Of a DNA stretch of 33,412 bases, positions 8,907-17,048 are shown piece by piece. The stretch is taken from contig NZ_JACIDI010000025.1 of assembly GCF_014196225.1 (NCBI RefSeq), forward strand, positions 1-33,412, read 5' to 3'. The position numbers were made by a program, and so were the translations under genes. How positions within the stretch are numbered: the first letter of the stretch is position 1; each line of letters begins with the position of its first letter. Below the pieces are notes generated by a model. The model did no database searches, was not told the origin of the DNA, and saw only the letters and a list, made by a program, of their open reading frames with translations. This DNA is from Bacteroides pyogenes. Its GTDB lineage: Bacteria > Bacteroidota > Bacteroidia > Bacteroidales > Bacteroidaceae.

Positions 8907-9408
8907 TTCGGCTTACCGCTTGGGTGCAAAGTTACTAAGCGTTGTGTCTAACCCACTTACCTCTCACAGAGCCACAGATACGCAAATCGACGCCACAAGT
9001 ACGCACTAAAGGAAATCACGCTGATTACAGCATCACCGAGCCATATATTTGCACTGTCGAATATGTCCGTGAGGGTATGCGTCTTCGATAACATCATGTT
9101 TCGATAAATGATACGAGCAAGGGTGTATATCAAAGAACATATCCTTAATTCTTTCACTCGAACGTGGGAATGTGCGAAAGCAGATACAATCAAGCGATTG
9201 TATTGATGGGCACCAATGAACATCTCCACAGAATGGGTATGAACGAAAGGATGTAGCCCTACTGGTGCAAGCCGATTGTTGGACTTATCTTCGATAGTGG
9301 ATGTATTCGTCTTCGTCGGTAAATATACCGGCAACGAAATGAACAGTGAATTGTATAACGAACTATATTAATAAGCAAATAAAATGAGAGCAAAAATTCC
9401 ACCATAGG
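8907..9408. other. Gene-free stretch between oriT candidate and the IS110 element
   Basis: No convincing coding sequence on either strand. The region contains a good -7 box, TATATTTGC (9044-9052, + strand), but no gene follows it. In intact CTnDOT-like elements a ParA-like traA would start here; I cannot recognise any of it, so it was either lost or replaced when the IS110 element arrived. A minus-strand open frame (8957-9334) has no recognisable motif and is not called. Confidence 0.5.
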
Positions 9409-10381
9409 TTATTTTATTTGATAGGTAGAAACGAATCCATCCACATAAGGTGCATCTGACTTGATTACGGCAAATGCCTGTCTGACGAGCTTGTTTGCGA
9501 CAGCAATAAGAGCTACTTTGGAAGGTTTCCCATTGGCTTTCAACCGTGCGTAGCATTCTTTACAGGTTGTGTTTCCACGTAAAGCAGACCATGAGGCGAC
9601 ATAAAGCAATGAGCGTAGGTTCGCATCCCCATTACAGTTTATCCCACCTTTGATGTGTACGGATGTTCCGGACTGCTGGTAAGTCGGGCATATCCCGATA
9701 AAACGGAAAACCTGCTTTGCATTATCAAAATAAGAAAAACCTCCGGTAGTGACAATCAAAGCTGTAGCCAAAGTGATGCCGATCCCTTTGATGGAGGTGA
9801 AGAGCTTAACCTGTCTGTCAAACTCAGATGAAGCCAAGTCTGCAAGTTCAGATTCCAAAGACTCAATTTGGCTTGCCAAAAAAGAAATAGTCTTATCCAA
9901 TGCTTTCATCCCGCTTTTATCTTGGAATGGAAGCACGACAAGAGAGCTTTTTCAGGTTCTTGCTTGCCGTAAGCTGTTTCTTCAACTGCCTGATAATAGT
10001 CTTCTTCTGCTTCAGAAGCATAACTGTAGCAGATGGCATCTTGTAAACGGGAGAAGTCATCTTCTCCCCGTACATGGCAATCATGCAGGTGTCTTTGGCA
10101 TCCGTCTTGGTGACGGTCATCATCATGCGTGAGAAGTGCTTGATTTGTTTGGGATTTACCATGCTGGTAGCTATTCCTTGCCTATCAAGCAGATAAAGAA
10201 GCAGAAAGCCGTAATTGCCGGTGGCTTCCATCACACAATGATGTTCTGTTACGGAAAGCGGGCCGATGAACTTCCTGATACCTTTTACGGTATTGGGGTA
10301 AGCTTGGGTCTGATAACCCGATACTTTCGGAAAAGCAACTACGAAGCTGTCCTTGCTGATGTCGATTCCAATGTAAGTCAT
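9409..10381 (-). pseudogene. IS110-family transposase (DEDD recombinase), frameshifted
   Basis: Reads leftward from ATG 10381. The N-terminal part (10381-9917) starts 'MTYIGIDISKDSFVVAF', the first Asp of the RuvC-like DEDD domain, and contains 'CVMEATGNYG' (Glu) and 'VTKTDAKDTCMIAMYG' (Asp pair). The C-terminal part (to 9409) has the Transposase_20 region 'FTSIKGIGITLATALIVTT' and 'NAKQVFRFIGICPTYQQSG' with the candidate catalytic Ser after 'YQQ'. The frame breaks near 9950 at a run of five A on the coding strand; removing one A joins the parts into a protein of about 323 residues, the usual family size. As given, the element cannot make a full transposase. The non-coding RNA region upstream is listed separately. 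Confidence 0.85.
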
Positions 10382-10560
10382 AACGCCTTTAATTTGGTTG
10401 AATACATCCTGTAACCTATCGTCGCTAACACGGGATCATAAGTCCCAACGAACTATCCAGATTTCAGATGTAAAGGCATGGGGACTGAACGTTAAATCCG
10501 GCTTCAAAAACCACCAATAGATCGGTCTTTGTCCATGCCTATATCAAAGTTATAAATTAT
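10382..10560 (-). ncRNA. Candidate IS110 bridge RNA region
   Basis: IS110-group elements carry a non-coding stretch of roughly 180-200 bases before the recombinase gene that is transcribed as the bridge RNA, with loops pairing to target and donor DNA. Here the 228 bases before the transposase start have no gene and fold into at least two hairpins: 10474-10485 with 10531-10540 (AGGCATGG/CCATGCCT core, 45-base internal loop) and GGGA/TCCC at 10432-10446. The larger loop is a natural candidate for a recognition loop. Exact ends, loops and core dinucleotide are not determined. Confidence 0.5.
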
Positions 10561-10609
10561 CGAATTATTAACTAACGTACAAATGTACGACAATAGAACT
10601 TAAGAAAGT

Positions 10610-11038
10610 ATGAAAGAGAATCAAAATGGCAAGGTTGACCCCGTTGCCATTCGGGAACTTATTTCACAGGGTATTCCCATGAAAAGAAAAGAGAGTGAGA
10701 TGAAACGCTCTCAATCAGAAGAGCAGTGTGTTGAATCGGAATGTTTAAATGACGAACCAATGTCAAAGGATTTTTCAAGAGTCCCAGGAAGAGAAAGGCG
10801 AAAGGCTGACAAAGGTGATTATGAATCGCTTTTCATCTGTCGCAACACTTTGAAAAATCGCAAGACCATCTATATTGCCAAAGAGTTGCAAGACACATTG
10901 GCAGAGATAGTCATGTCAATGAGAAACAGGAATATGACCATTGGTATCTATGTGGAGAACATCATCCTCCATCATCTTAAGATCTACAAGGATGAAATCA
11001 ACAGATTAGCGGAGATTAAGTTCAAGAAACTATTGTGA
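10610..11038 (+). CDS. DUF3408-type conjugative transposon protein
   Basis: A 142-residue protein with a low-complexity charged N-terminus and a C-terminal ribbon-helix-helix-like part: 'KTIYIAKELQDTLAEIVMSM' then 'MTIGIYVENIILHHLKIYKDEINRL'. This is the DUF3408 pattern found among the first tra genes of Bacteroides conjugative transposons, usually following the ParA-like traA. Its partners (traA before, traE onward after) are missing. It probably binds DNA as a dimer; the exact role is unknown even in intact elements. Confidence 0.7.
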   Translation: MKENQNGKVDPVAIRELISQGIPMKRKESEMKRSQSEEQCVESECLNDEPMSKDFSRVPGRERRKADKGDYESLFICRNTLKNRKTIYIAKELQDTLAEIVMSMRNRNMTIGIYVENIILHHLKIYKDEINRLAEIKFKKLL

Positions 11039-11059
11039 GCCATTTAGCAGTGACTTTTT

Positions 11060-11098
11060 GTTACTTTTGAGCCGTTTCAACTCACTGTCAAAAGTAAC
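11060..11098. repeat. Perfect 11-bp inverted repeat after the DUF3408 gene
   Basis: GTTACTTTTGA (11060-11070) and TCAAAAGTAAC (11088-11098) form a hairpin with a 17-base loop. It begins 22 bases after the DUF3408 stop and has no T tract, so it may be an RNA-processing or protein-binding site rather than a terminator. Confidence 0.55.
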
Positions 11099-11150
11099 GA
11101 GATATTTTTCATTGGGGGCTTTGTCCACCCGAAGTATAAGAAAGAAGAGG

Positions 11151-11176
11151 AGCGGTCGGCAAATCTGCCGACCGCT
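11151..11176 (+). terminator. GC-rich hairpin terminator
   Basis: A perfect 11-bp stem AGCGGTCGGCA/TGCCGACCGCT with loop AATC, followed by TTTACT. Likely ends the DUF3408 transcript. Confidence 0.75.
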
Positions 11177-11837
11177 TTACTCCATCTGTTCTTCTTGAAT
11201 GATTATTTTTGATTTTATGCGGATTCCAGAGGTGAGGGAGTTGAGTTTCCATTTTCTTTTTCCCTGCTTCTCGCATATCCGACATTTTTTTATGCGTTTT
11301 TCCGTCGGGTCGGTCGTTTTCGTTTCAGTGGCGTAAAAAGGTAGGGCTTAGGACAAACAAGGTTTTATGGCGAGAATACTACCTGTAATGAAATAGAAGT
11401 GTGGAGATTATCGTCTAAACGGCTTGCCGCCCCAACCTTTTTTGTCCGTAGAATCCGGAACTACCTTTGCCGCTAACAACGAACAACCGATCCCGACATG
11501 ATACACAGGCATAAGCGGAGGATGTGTAGGGAGAGAAGCAGGGCGAAAACGAAGTGGTCCCAACGGATAGCTTTATCGTATTTTCCAATCCCAAACGCAA
11601 TTCCTGTAGACCATTCGTCTATTAGCGTACGCCCCCGTCCCTTTCAAGACAGGTGGGAGCTACTGATAGCGAACTTCTTAATACGAACAAAGGGGGGGAT
11701 TAAAACGCAATCCGCATGATGTATATCAGTATTTATTTTTCCAACCTATTTCTCTGGAAGCAGGGGCCAAACTAATGGTCAAACTAATGGAAAATGAAAT
11801 ATCATCAATCAGAGAGCTTAATTTGAAACTTATTCGT
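11177..11837. other. Gene-free stretch with an orphan tra-type promoter
   Basis: No supported gene. The bases 11441-11470 hold a strong promoter pattern: TTTG (11441-11444), 17-base spacer, TACCTTTGC (11462-11470). In CTnDOT-like elements an operon of tra genes begins at about this place, but none follows, so the tra block appears deleted between here and the methyltransferase operon. Confidence 0.5.
11767..11790. repeat. Tandem 12-bp repeat before the methyltransferase operon
   Basis: CCAAACTAATGG followed directly by TCAAACTAATGG (11 of 12 bases identical). It lies 48 bases before the operon's -7 box; it could be a regulator site or a junction scar. Confidence 0.5.
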
Positions 11838-11846
11838 TATCTTTGC
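11838..11846 (+). promoter_or_regulatory. -7 box of the methyltransferase operon
   Basis: TATCTTTGC matches the Bacteroidales TAnnTTTG consensus and lies 22 bases before the ATG at 11869. No clear -33 partner was seen. Confidence 0.55.
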
Positions 11847-11868
11847 ACTCGTAAATTCGGTGTATTGT

Positions 11869-13092
11869 ATGCAGCAAATAACAAACAAAAAGAGATATAC
11901 GGTTATTGATTTGTTTGCCGGATGTGGTGGCCTTTCATTAGGTCTATACCAGTCTGGTTGGGACGGTCTATTCGCTATAGAAAAGAATTCATTTGCATTT
12001 GCAACTTTAAAAGCTAATCTGATAGATAATAAAAAGCATTTTAATTGGCCCAGTTGGCTTCCTCAAACACCTCATGATATTAATGAAGTATTAAAAAAAT
12101 ATACTCCTCAATTAAAAAGTTTAAGAGGAACGGTTGATTTGGTCGCTGGAGGACCGCCTTGTCAAGGTTTCTCTATGGCCGGAAAAAGGGTTGAAGAAGA
12201 TATAAGGAATAATCTTGTTTTTTCATATATTAAATTCATTAAGTTGGTTCGTCCAAAGATGATTTTATTTGAGAATGTCAAAGGATTTACTTATGCATTT
12301 GATAAGAAAAAGAAAGAGGAGGCTATACCATATTCTCAAAAGGTTATTGAAGGTTTAAAGTGTTTGGGGTACAATGTCAAACCTCATATTATAGATTTTT
12401 CTAAATATGGTGTGCCGCAAAGACGTAATCGTTTTATTTTGGTCGGCGTCCAAAAAACGATAGGTTCTCCGGAATCATTTGAATCGTTGTTAGAGTCAGT
12501 TAAGGATGTTTTTTTGCAGTCTAAAGGGATATCCTCAAGTACCACGGTTAAAGATGCCATATCTGATCTTTTGCAATCAAACGGAGAAATTCCGACGCCT
12601 GACAGGAAAGGATTTAAGTCTGGATTGTATGGCTGTGTAGAATCTAACTATCAAATTTTGCTAAGAGGGACTTATCCCGAAGAACAACATGTTCCTGACA
12701 GTCATAGTTTTGCAAAACACACTATAGAAAAAACAGAATGTTTTAGAAATCTATTAGCTAATTATAGTATAAGAGGCAAGCGAATAGATGGAGATGCAAG
12801 AATAAAGTGGAATGTTAAACAAAGAAGCATAACAATTCTGAATGAAAACTCCATTTCTCCAACTATAACAGGACATCCAGATGATTATTTGCATTATTGT
12901 GAGCCTCGAATTATGACTGTTAGAGAGTGCGCGCGCATACAATCTTTTCCAGATTGGTATGAAATAAAAATGAAATATACAACTGGTGGAAATATGCGCA
13001 AAGTTGAAGTCCCTCGTTATACTCAAATAGGCAATGCCATTCCTCCATTATTTGCAGAATTGGCGGGTACTGTATTAAAAAATATGATTTAA
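11869..13092 (+). CDS. C5-cytosine DNA methyltransferase (operon gene 1)
   Basis: A protein of 407 residues from ATG 11869 (a GTG at 11860 is possible). It transfers methyl from SAM to C5 of cytosine. Ordered motifs are clear: I 'DLFAGCGGLSLG' near residue 14; IV 'GGPPCQGFS' with catalytic Cys98; VI 'FENVKGF' (Glu135); VIII 'PQRRNRFILVG' near 183; the IX region 'RSITILNENSISPTITG'; X 'QIGNAIPPLFAELAG' at the end. All catalytic residues are present, so it should be active. The target site lies in the region before motif IX and cannot be read off. No restriction endonuclease is adjacent. Instead the stop codon overlaps the start of a GHKL/histidine-kinase gene (TAATG), the first of three coupled genes. 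The DNA is AT-rich compared with the flanks, a sign of transfer. Self-marking of host DNA is the likely role. Confidence 0.93.
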   Translation: MQQITNKKRYTVIDLFAGCGGLSLGLYQSGWDGLFAIEKNSFAFATLKANLIDNKKHFNWPSWLPQTPHDINEVLKKYTPQLKSLRGTVDLVAGGPPCQGFSMAGKRVEEDIRNNLVFSYIKFIKLVRPKMILFENVKGFTYAFDKKKKEEAIPYSQKVIEGLKCLGYNVKPHIIDFSKYGVPQRRNRFILVGVQKTIGSPESFESLLESVKDVFLQSKGISSSTTVKDAISDLLQSNGEIPTPDRKGFKSGLYGCVESNYQILLRGTYPEEQHVPDSHSFAKHTIEKTECFRNLLANYSIRGKRIDGDARIKWNVKQRSITILNENSISPTITGHPDDYLHYCEPRIMTVRECARIQSFPDWYEIKMKYTTGGNMRKVEVPRYTQIGNAIPPLFAELAGTVLKNMI

Positions 13093-15641
13093 TGGAACAA
13101 ATGCAGTTTAAAGTTAGTTCAGCGTTAAAAGATCTTGTTGGAAAGGATCTTATAACAAACGACAATGTAGCAATATTTGAGTTGGTAAAAAATTCATATG
13201 ATGCCTATGCCACTAAGGTTGAAATTAAATTTAGTGATAATGAGATCGTTATAGCTGACAATGGAAAGGGAATGTCCTTTGACGATTTGAAGAACAAATG
13301 GTTGTTCTTAGGATATTCTGCAAAAAAAGATGGGACAGAAGATGCAGATAACGATGTTAAGCAAAAATCTTATCGAGATAAGATAAAACGTCATTATGCA
13401 GGCGCAAAAGGAATTGGGCGTTTCTCTTGCGACCGTTTAGGAAAGCACCTTTCCTTAACGACAAAAAGCGAAGATTCACATACAATAGAAACGATCATTG
13501 TTGATTGGACAGATTTTGAAGTTGATCAAAAGAAAGAATTTGCCCAAATTGACGTTAAACACATTTCTCAAGAAAAAAAATCCCATATTTTTCCTTTAAA
13601 TAGCGAAACAGGAACTGTTCTAAAAATATCAGATCTGAATGATGAAAAATTACCATGGAATAGAAAACGATTACTAGATCTTAAGCGTTCATTAGAAAAA
13701 CTAATAAACCCATTATCAGAAACAAATGATTTTATTATAGAGATTATTTGTGAGAAAGAAACTGATGAAGATAAGAGAGTAAGAGATAACAGTGGGCATG
13801 ATCGAGATATTGTAAATGGTATTCTTAAAAATGGCATATCACAAATCTTGAAACTTAAGACGACTCAAATTGATGTCCGTCTTGATAAGAATTATATCTA
13901 TACAACAATTTCTGACCGAGGTGTAGATATATACAAAATACGTGAAAACAATACTGAATTTGCGAAATTAGAGGATGTAAAGATTAACTTGTATTTTCTA
14001 AATCGTTCTGCAAAGAATAATTTCACACGATTAATGGGTATAGAACCTGTAAATTATGGGTCAATATTCTTATTTAGAAATGGATTTAGAATAATGCCAT
14101 TTGGTAATACTGGTGATGATAGTTGGGGGTTAGATTATAGAGCACAACAAGGTCATAGTCGTTTTCTTGGCACAAGAGATTTATTCGGTCGGGTTGATGT
14201 TTTGACCGATAGTATTAATGAGTTTAAAGAGGTCTCTAGCCGAGATGGAGGGTTAATAGAAACCCAAACATCTAAGCAACTTTTCAGTTTGTTTGAGATC
14301 GCTCATAGACGATTAGAACGATATGTTTCTGGCGTTTTGTGGGGAGAAGCTTTTTTGCGTAAGGAATATTTCGTAAATGAGGCTGAAGGCTTACGAATGC
14401 GAAAAGAATTATTGGAAATTGATAAGGATGAAGAGAATCCTAATTATATTCTTTCATCAAGTATTGGTAGTAAAATTGACTTTGTCCAATTAATAAAGAC
14501 ATTGGCAAAAGATAAAAATATTGAAATTTTGTATTATAACACAGAACTAGCCAATATTGTATCATCTAACAATCCGATTGATTCTATCAAACCTCAATTT
14601 TTGAAAGATTTAGAAAAAATAGCAGAGGATACTAACGATTCGAATTTACTAGCATCAATTGATGCCGCAAAACATCGTATTGCGGAGTTGACTCGTCAAA
14701 AGGAAGAAGCTGAAAGAAAAATAGCAGAGGCCAAACTTTTTCAACGTGAGGCTGAGGAAAAAGCCATAAAAGCAGAGAAGGAGCGTCGTATTGCAGAAGA
14801 AAAAGCTAAGACAGAAGAAGAACGTAGACGTCAAGCTGAATTAAATAGATTGCGTGCTGAGAATGAAAAAGTTAAAGCGGAAAATGCACGTCTTGTTGCT
14901 GAGAAGAGAGCTAAGGATGAAGAATTTAAACGTAAGCAAGCAGAGAAAGAAAAGCAACTAGAAAGTTTGAAAGTTGAGTTTTACAAGAAAGTGTCAAATC
15001 CAGATACAGATGCTTTAATACATCATGTAAAAAATAACAATACTAGAATTAATGATAAGATTGATGAACTAATATCTTATGTAAGCAGAGAGGAAGTCGG
15101 AGGCAAAACGAATCGTTTGATTCTTATGTCATTATCAAGTATTAAGTTGCTATCGCAGAAATCTTTAGCTGCCACAGATTTAATTTTAAGTTGCGATCTC
15201 GCAAAATCGGATTCACAGAAAATTAATTTACCGTTATTTATAGAAGGATATTTATCCAAAGAAGTTAAAAGCAAGGTAAAATATCATTTTTCTTCTTCTG
15301 TTGATTTGTTTGCTGTGTATGGAAGTAAACTTGATTTGGCCTTGGTAATAGATAATTTTATAAGGAATTCAGAAGATTGGCATGCTAAAAATATTTGGTT
15401 TGAATGTTCTCGATACGAGAATGCACTTCAACTAGATGTACACGATGATGGGGATGGATTAACAGATTCATTCAAGCAGGATCCTAATCAAATATTTGAT
15501 TTCTCAATATCAGGCAAATCTGATGGTACTGGTTTTGGCATGTATCTAATAAAGGAAACCTTAAAATCCTTACACGCTTCGATAGAAGTTGACAAACCGA
15601 TTAACAATAAGGGTATTCACTTTAAAATACTTTTTAAGTGA
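13092..15641 (+). CDS. Double GHKL protein: N-terminal MORC/Hsp90-like ATPase, coiled coil, C-terminal histidine kinase (operon gene 2)
   Basis: 849 residues. The N-terminal GHKL ATPase has the N box 'ELVKNSYDAY' (Glu30, Asn34, Asp38), the G1 box 'DNGKGM' (56-61) and the lid 'GAKGIGRFSCDRLG' (104-117), as in MORC/MutL/Hsp90-type ATPases. A long charged coiled coil covers about 525-635. A histidine-kinase module follows: 'HHVKNNNTRI' from His644, resembling the HisKA_2 'HRxKNN' phospho-acceptor box; N box 'DNFIRNSEDW' (754-763); G1 'DDGDGL' (785-790); G2 'GTGFGMYLIKETL' (812-824). So one polypeptide carries a clamp-like ATPase sensor and a kinase output. It has no signal peptide or membrane helix and should be cytosolic. 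It is translationally coupled to the methyltransferase (1-base overlap) and to the receiver-like gene. I infer DNA or phage-protein sensing with His phosphorylation; the domain calls are strong, the role is inferred. Confidence 0.85.
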   Translation: MEQMQFKVSSALKDLVGKDLITNDNVAIFELVKNSYDAYATKVEIKFSDNEIVIADNGKGMSFDDLKNKWLFLGYSAKKDGTEDADNDVKQKSYRDKIKRHYAGAKGIGRFSCDRLGKHLSLTTKSEDSHTIETIIVDWTDFEVDQKKEFAQIDVKHISQEKKSHIFPLNSETGTVLKISDLNDEKLPWNRKRLLDLKRSLEKLINPLSETNDFIIEIICEKETDEDKRVRDNSGHDRDIVNGILKNGISQILKLKTTQIDVRLDKNYIYTTISDRGVDIYKIRENNTEFAKLEDVKINLYFLNRSAKNNFTRLMGIEPVNYGSIFLFRNGFRIMPFGNTGDDSWGLDYRAQQGHSRFLGTRDLFGRVDVLTDSINEFKEVSSRDGGLIETQTSKQLFSLFEIAHRRLERYVSGVLWGEAFLRKEYFVNEAEGLRMRKELLEIDKDEENPNYILSSSIGSKIDFVQLIKTLAKDKNIEILYYNTELANIVSSNNPIDSIKPQFLKDLEKIAEDTNDSNLLASIDAAKHRIAELTRQKEEAERKIAEAKLFQREAEEKAIKAEKERRIAEEKAKTEEERRRQAELNRLRAENEKVKAENARLVAEKRAKDEEFKRKQAEKEKQLESLKVEFYKKVSNPDTDALIHHVKNNNTRINDKIDELISYVSREEVGGKTNRLILMSLSSIKLLSQKSLAATDLILSCDLAKSDSQKINLPLFIEGYLSKEVKSKVKYHFSSSVDLFAVYGSKLDLALVIDNFIRNSEDWHAKNIWFECSRYENALQLDVHDDGDGLTDSFKQDPNQIFDFSISGKSDGTGFGMYLIKETLKSLHASIEVDKPINNKGIHFKILFK

Positions 15642-16333
15642 TGGTACAGAAACATTTAATATTAGTAGACGAACAATCTCAAAAGGATCGTCTTAAGAGA
15701 ATTAGTGAAAGCCTAAAAAATGACGGAATAGAGTTAATATATGAGGAAATAAATCCAAATGACTATTCGAGTAGATTAGAATCTGGGGATTTGTGTTTTG
15801 ACAAGGATGCTCTAATGAGTAAATTGCAGTCAATAAGTTTCTTGTCACATCTTGATATATTTGCTACAGATTATAACCTTGTTGAGAATGAACTAAAAGG
15901 TGAAGATTTAATAAGAATGCTCTACGAACTTTTGCCACACTATCGCAATAGGGTTATTGTGTATTCAGCCCAGATAGAAGACGTTATAACAAACATTATT
16001 AAAAGAACTGATGGATTTGAACAGCAAATAACGATGCTGAAATTACTCGCCCAGAATGAAATAAACTATCTTAGTAGCGATGGAGTGTTTGAAAATAAAA
16101 TAAAACAACTAATCATTAAAGAACCAGATCTGACGATTGATTCAAGATTGGCAGATTCATTATGCACACTAGATAATGAAAATTTCAGATGTATTATACC
16201 TGAATATACAGACAAGAGAATTAGCGAAATCGGTAAGATGCTTCTAACGAAAGGTGAAGATGCGATAGCGTTGAGAAGATCTATTACAGAATATATAATG
16301 GCAAATATAACTTCAATACTAGACTATGAGTAA
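15641..16333 (+). CDS. Receiver-like response regulator with novel C-terminal part (operon gene 3)
   Basis: 230 residues from ATG 15641 (overlapping the preceding TGA; the GTG at 15638 is less likely). The first ~130 residues look like a CheY-type receiver with an insertion. 'HLILVDEQ' supplies the acidic pair (Asp10, Glu11); 'DIFATDYNL' places a candidate phospho-acceptor at Asp77, followed by 'GEDLI' as in receivers; 'VIVYSA' gives the Ser/Thr switch at Ser109. The usual conserved Lys is not obvious. Residues 135-230 match no family I know and are not a DNA-binding helix-turn-helix. Its gene is sandwiched between the kinase and the protease-like gene (8-base overlap with the latter), so it probably receives phosphate from His644 of the kinase and controls the protease. 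Divergent or decoy receiver is an alternative. Confidence 0.6.
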   Translation: MVQKHLILVDEQSQKDRLKRISESLKNDGIELIYEEINPNDYSSRLESGDLCFDKDALMSKLQSISFLSHLDIFATDYNLVENELKGEDLIRMLYELLPHYRNRVIVYSAQIEDVITNIIKRTDGFEQQITMLKLLAQNEINYLSSDGVFENKIKQLIIKEPDLTIDSRLADSLCTLDNENFRCIIPEYTDKRISEIGKMLLTKGEDAIALRRSITEYIMANITSILDYE

Positions 16334-17048
16334 AATATTTGCTATTTATCCTCTTGACAAGAGTAGTTCAACTTCGTTTCTTAATCGTATTCATACATTT
16401 GAAACAAGAAAACTTGGAGATGATTGGCATTGCTATAAAGTCCATTTTTCTGATGAAGACCATGAAAGATGTATTCAGCAAGCCAAGGATAATCATTTTA
16501 TATTTTATATGGGGCATGGAGGAGAGGCCCAGTTACATGGGGCTTGTGCAAAACATGGTGAAATGCCTGTTGATTTTATTGCCATTAAAGAGAATAAGGA
16601 TTTCTATAACAAAGAGGTTTTTATAAATGCCAATAACATCAATGCTTTCAAAGGAAAAATCTTTTTCTGTTTTTCTTGTAATTCCAATAGGAATAGTTCA
16701 AAAAGCCTTGCGAGATTATCTATAAAATATGGCGTAGAAACATTTATTGGGTTTGGCAATATACCTACAGATTATATTGACGGAAGCAAATTCTCCAAAA
16801 GATGCATAGCAATCTACAAAGGCAAGATTGTTAAGATAATAAAGTATTCCTTGTTTTATGCTGTTCAAAACAATGAAACCGTGGACAACCTTGTTAGGAT
16901 AATAAAACTTTTAACATGTAAAGAGATACAATTATTGCTAAATCAAAGGAATTTTCATGGGAGAGATTCGGTTATTAAACAGTTGTGTATGTTCAAAAAT
17001 GAAATAAAGATATTTGGGAACATGTATTCTACGCTTTTAACTGAGTGA
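16326..17048 (+). CDS. Caspase-like (clan CD/CHAT-type) protease candidate (operon gene 4)
   Basis: 240 residues. A hydrophobic strand leads to 'FIFYMGHGG' (His64) and, about 50 residues later, another to 'KIFFCFSCNSN' (Cys118). The paired 'HGG' and strand-end 'SCNS' at this spacing is the His-Cys dyad layout of caspase-like clan CD peptidases (CHAT, caspase, gingipain). The upstream Cys115 is less well placed. Residues 130-150 'ARLSIKYGVETFIGFGN' resemble the segment that follows the catalytic Cys in CHAT proteins ('A..L...G...VIG..'). No secretion signal. The start lies 8 bases inside the receiver-like gene, so the two are tightly coupled. In known bacterial systems such proteases are the killing or activating effector; that role is inferred here. 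Low overall similarity to described CHAT members is the main doubt. Confidence 0.6.
   Translation: MSKIFAIYPLDKSSSTSFLNRIHTFETRKLGDDWHCYKVHFSDEDHERCIQQAKDNHFIFYMGHGGEAQLHGACAKHGEMPVDFIAIKENKDFYNKEVFINANNINAFKGKIFFCFSCNSNRNSSKSLARLSIKYGVETFIGFGNIPTDYIDGSKFSKRCIAIYKGKIVKIIKYSLFYAVQNNETVDNLVRIIKLLTCKEIQLLLNQRNFHGRDSVIKQLCMFKNEIKIFGNMYSTLLTE

Larger units (their letters stand above)
9360..10575 (-). mobile_element. IS110-family insertion sequence (approximate ends)
   Basis: Defined by the broken DEDD transposase plus its upstream RNA region. The group lacks long terminal inverted repeats, so both boundaries are estimates. It sits between mobA/oriT and the DUF3408 gene, where traA is expected in CTnDOT-type elements. 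A palindrome CGTAC-AAAT-GTACG (10576-10589) lies just beyond the right estimate, upstream of the DUF3408 gene. Confidence 0.6.

Noticed and set aside
8957..9334. Minus-strand 125-codon open frame as a gene
   Set aside because: No recognisable domain, and it covers the expected oriT/traA junction on the opposite strand.
11869..17048. Ordinary type II restriction-modification system
   Set aside because: No restriction endonuclease is recognisable; the three downstream genes form a kinase/receiver/protease set.
13092..17048. Detocs defence system
   Set aside because: No TPR sensor region and no phosphatase or nucleosidase effector domain seen; an MTase and a MORC-like ATPase are added.
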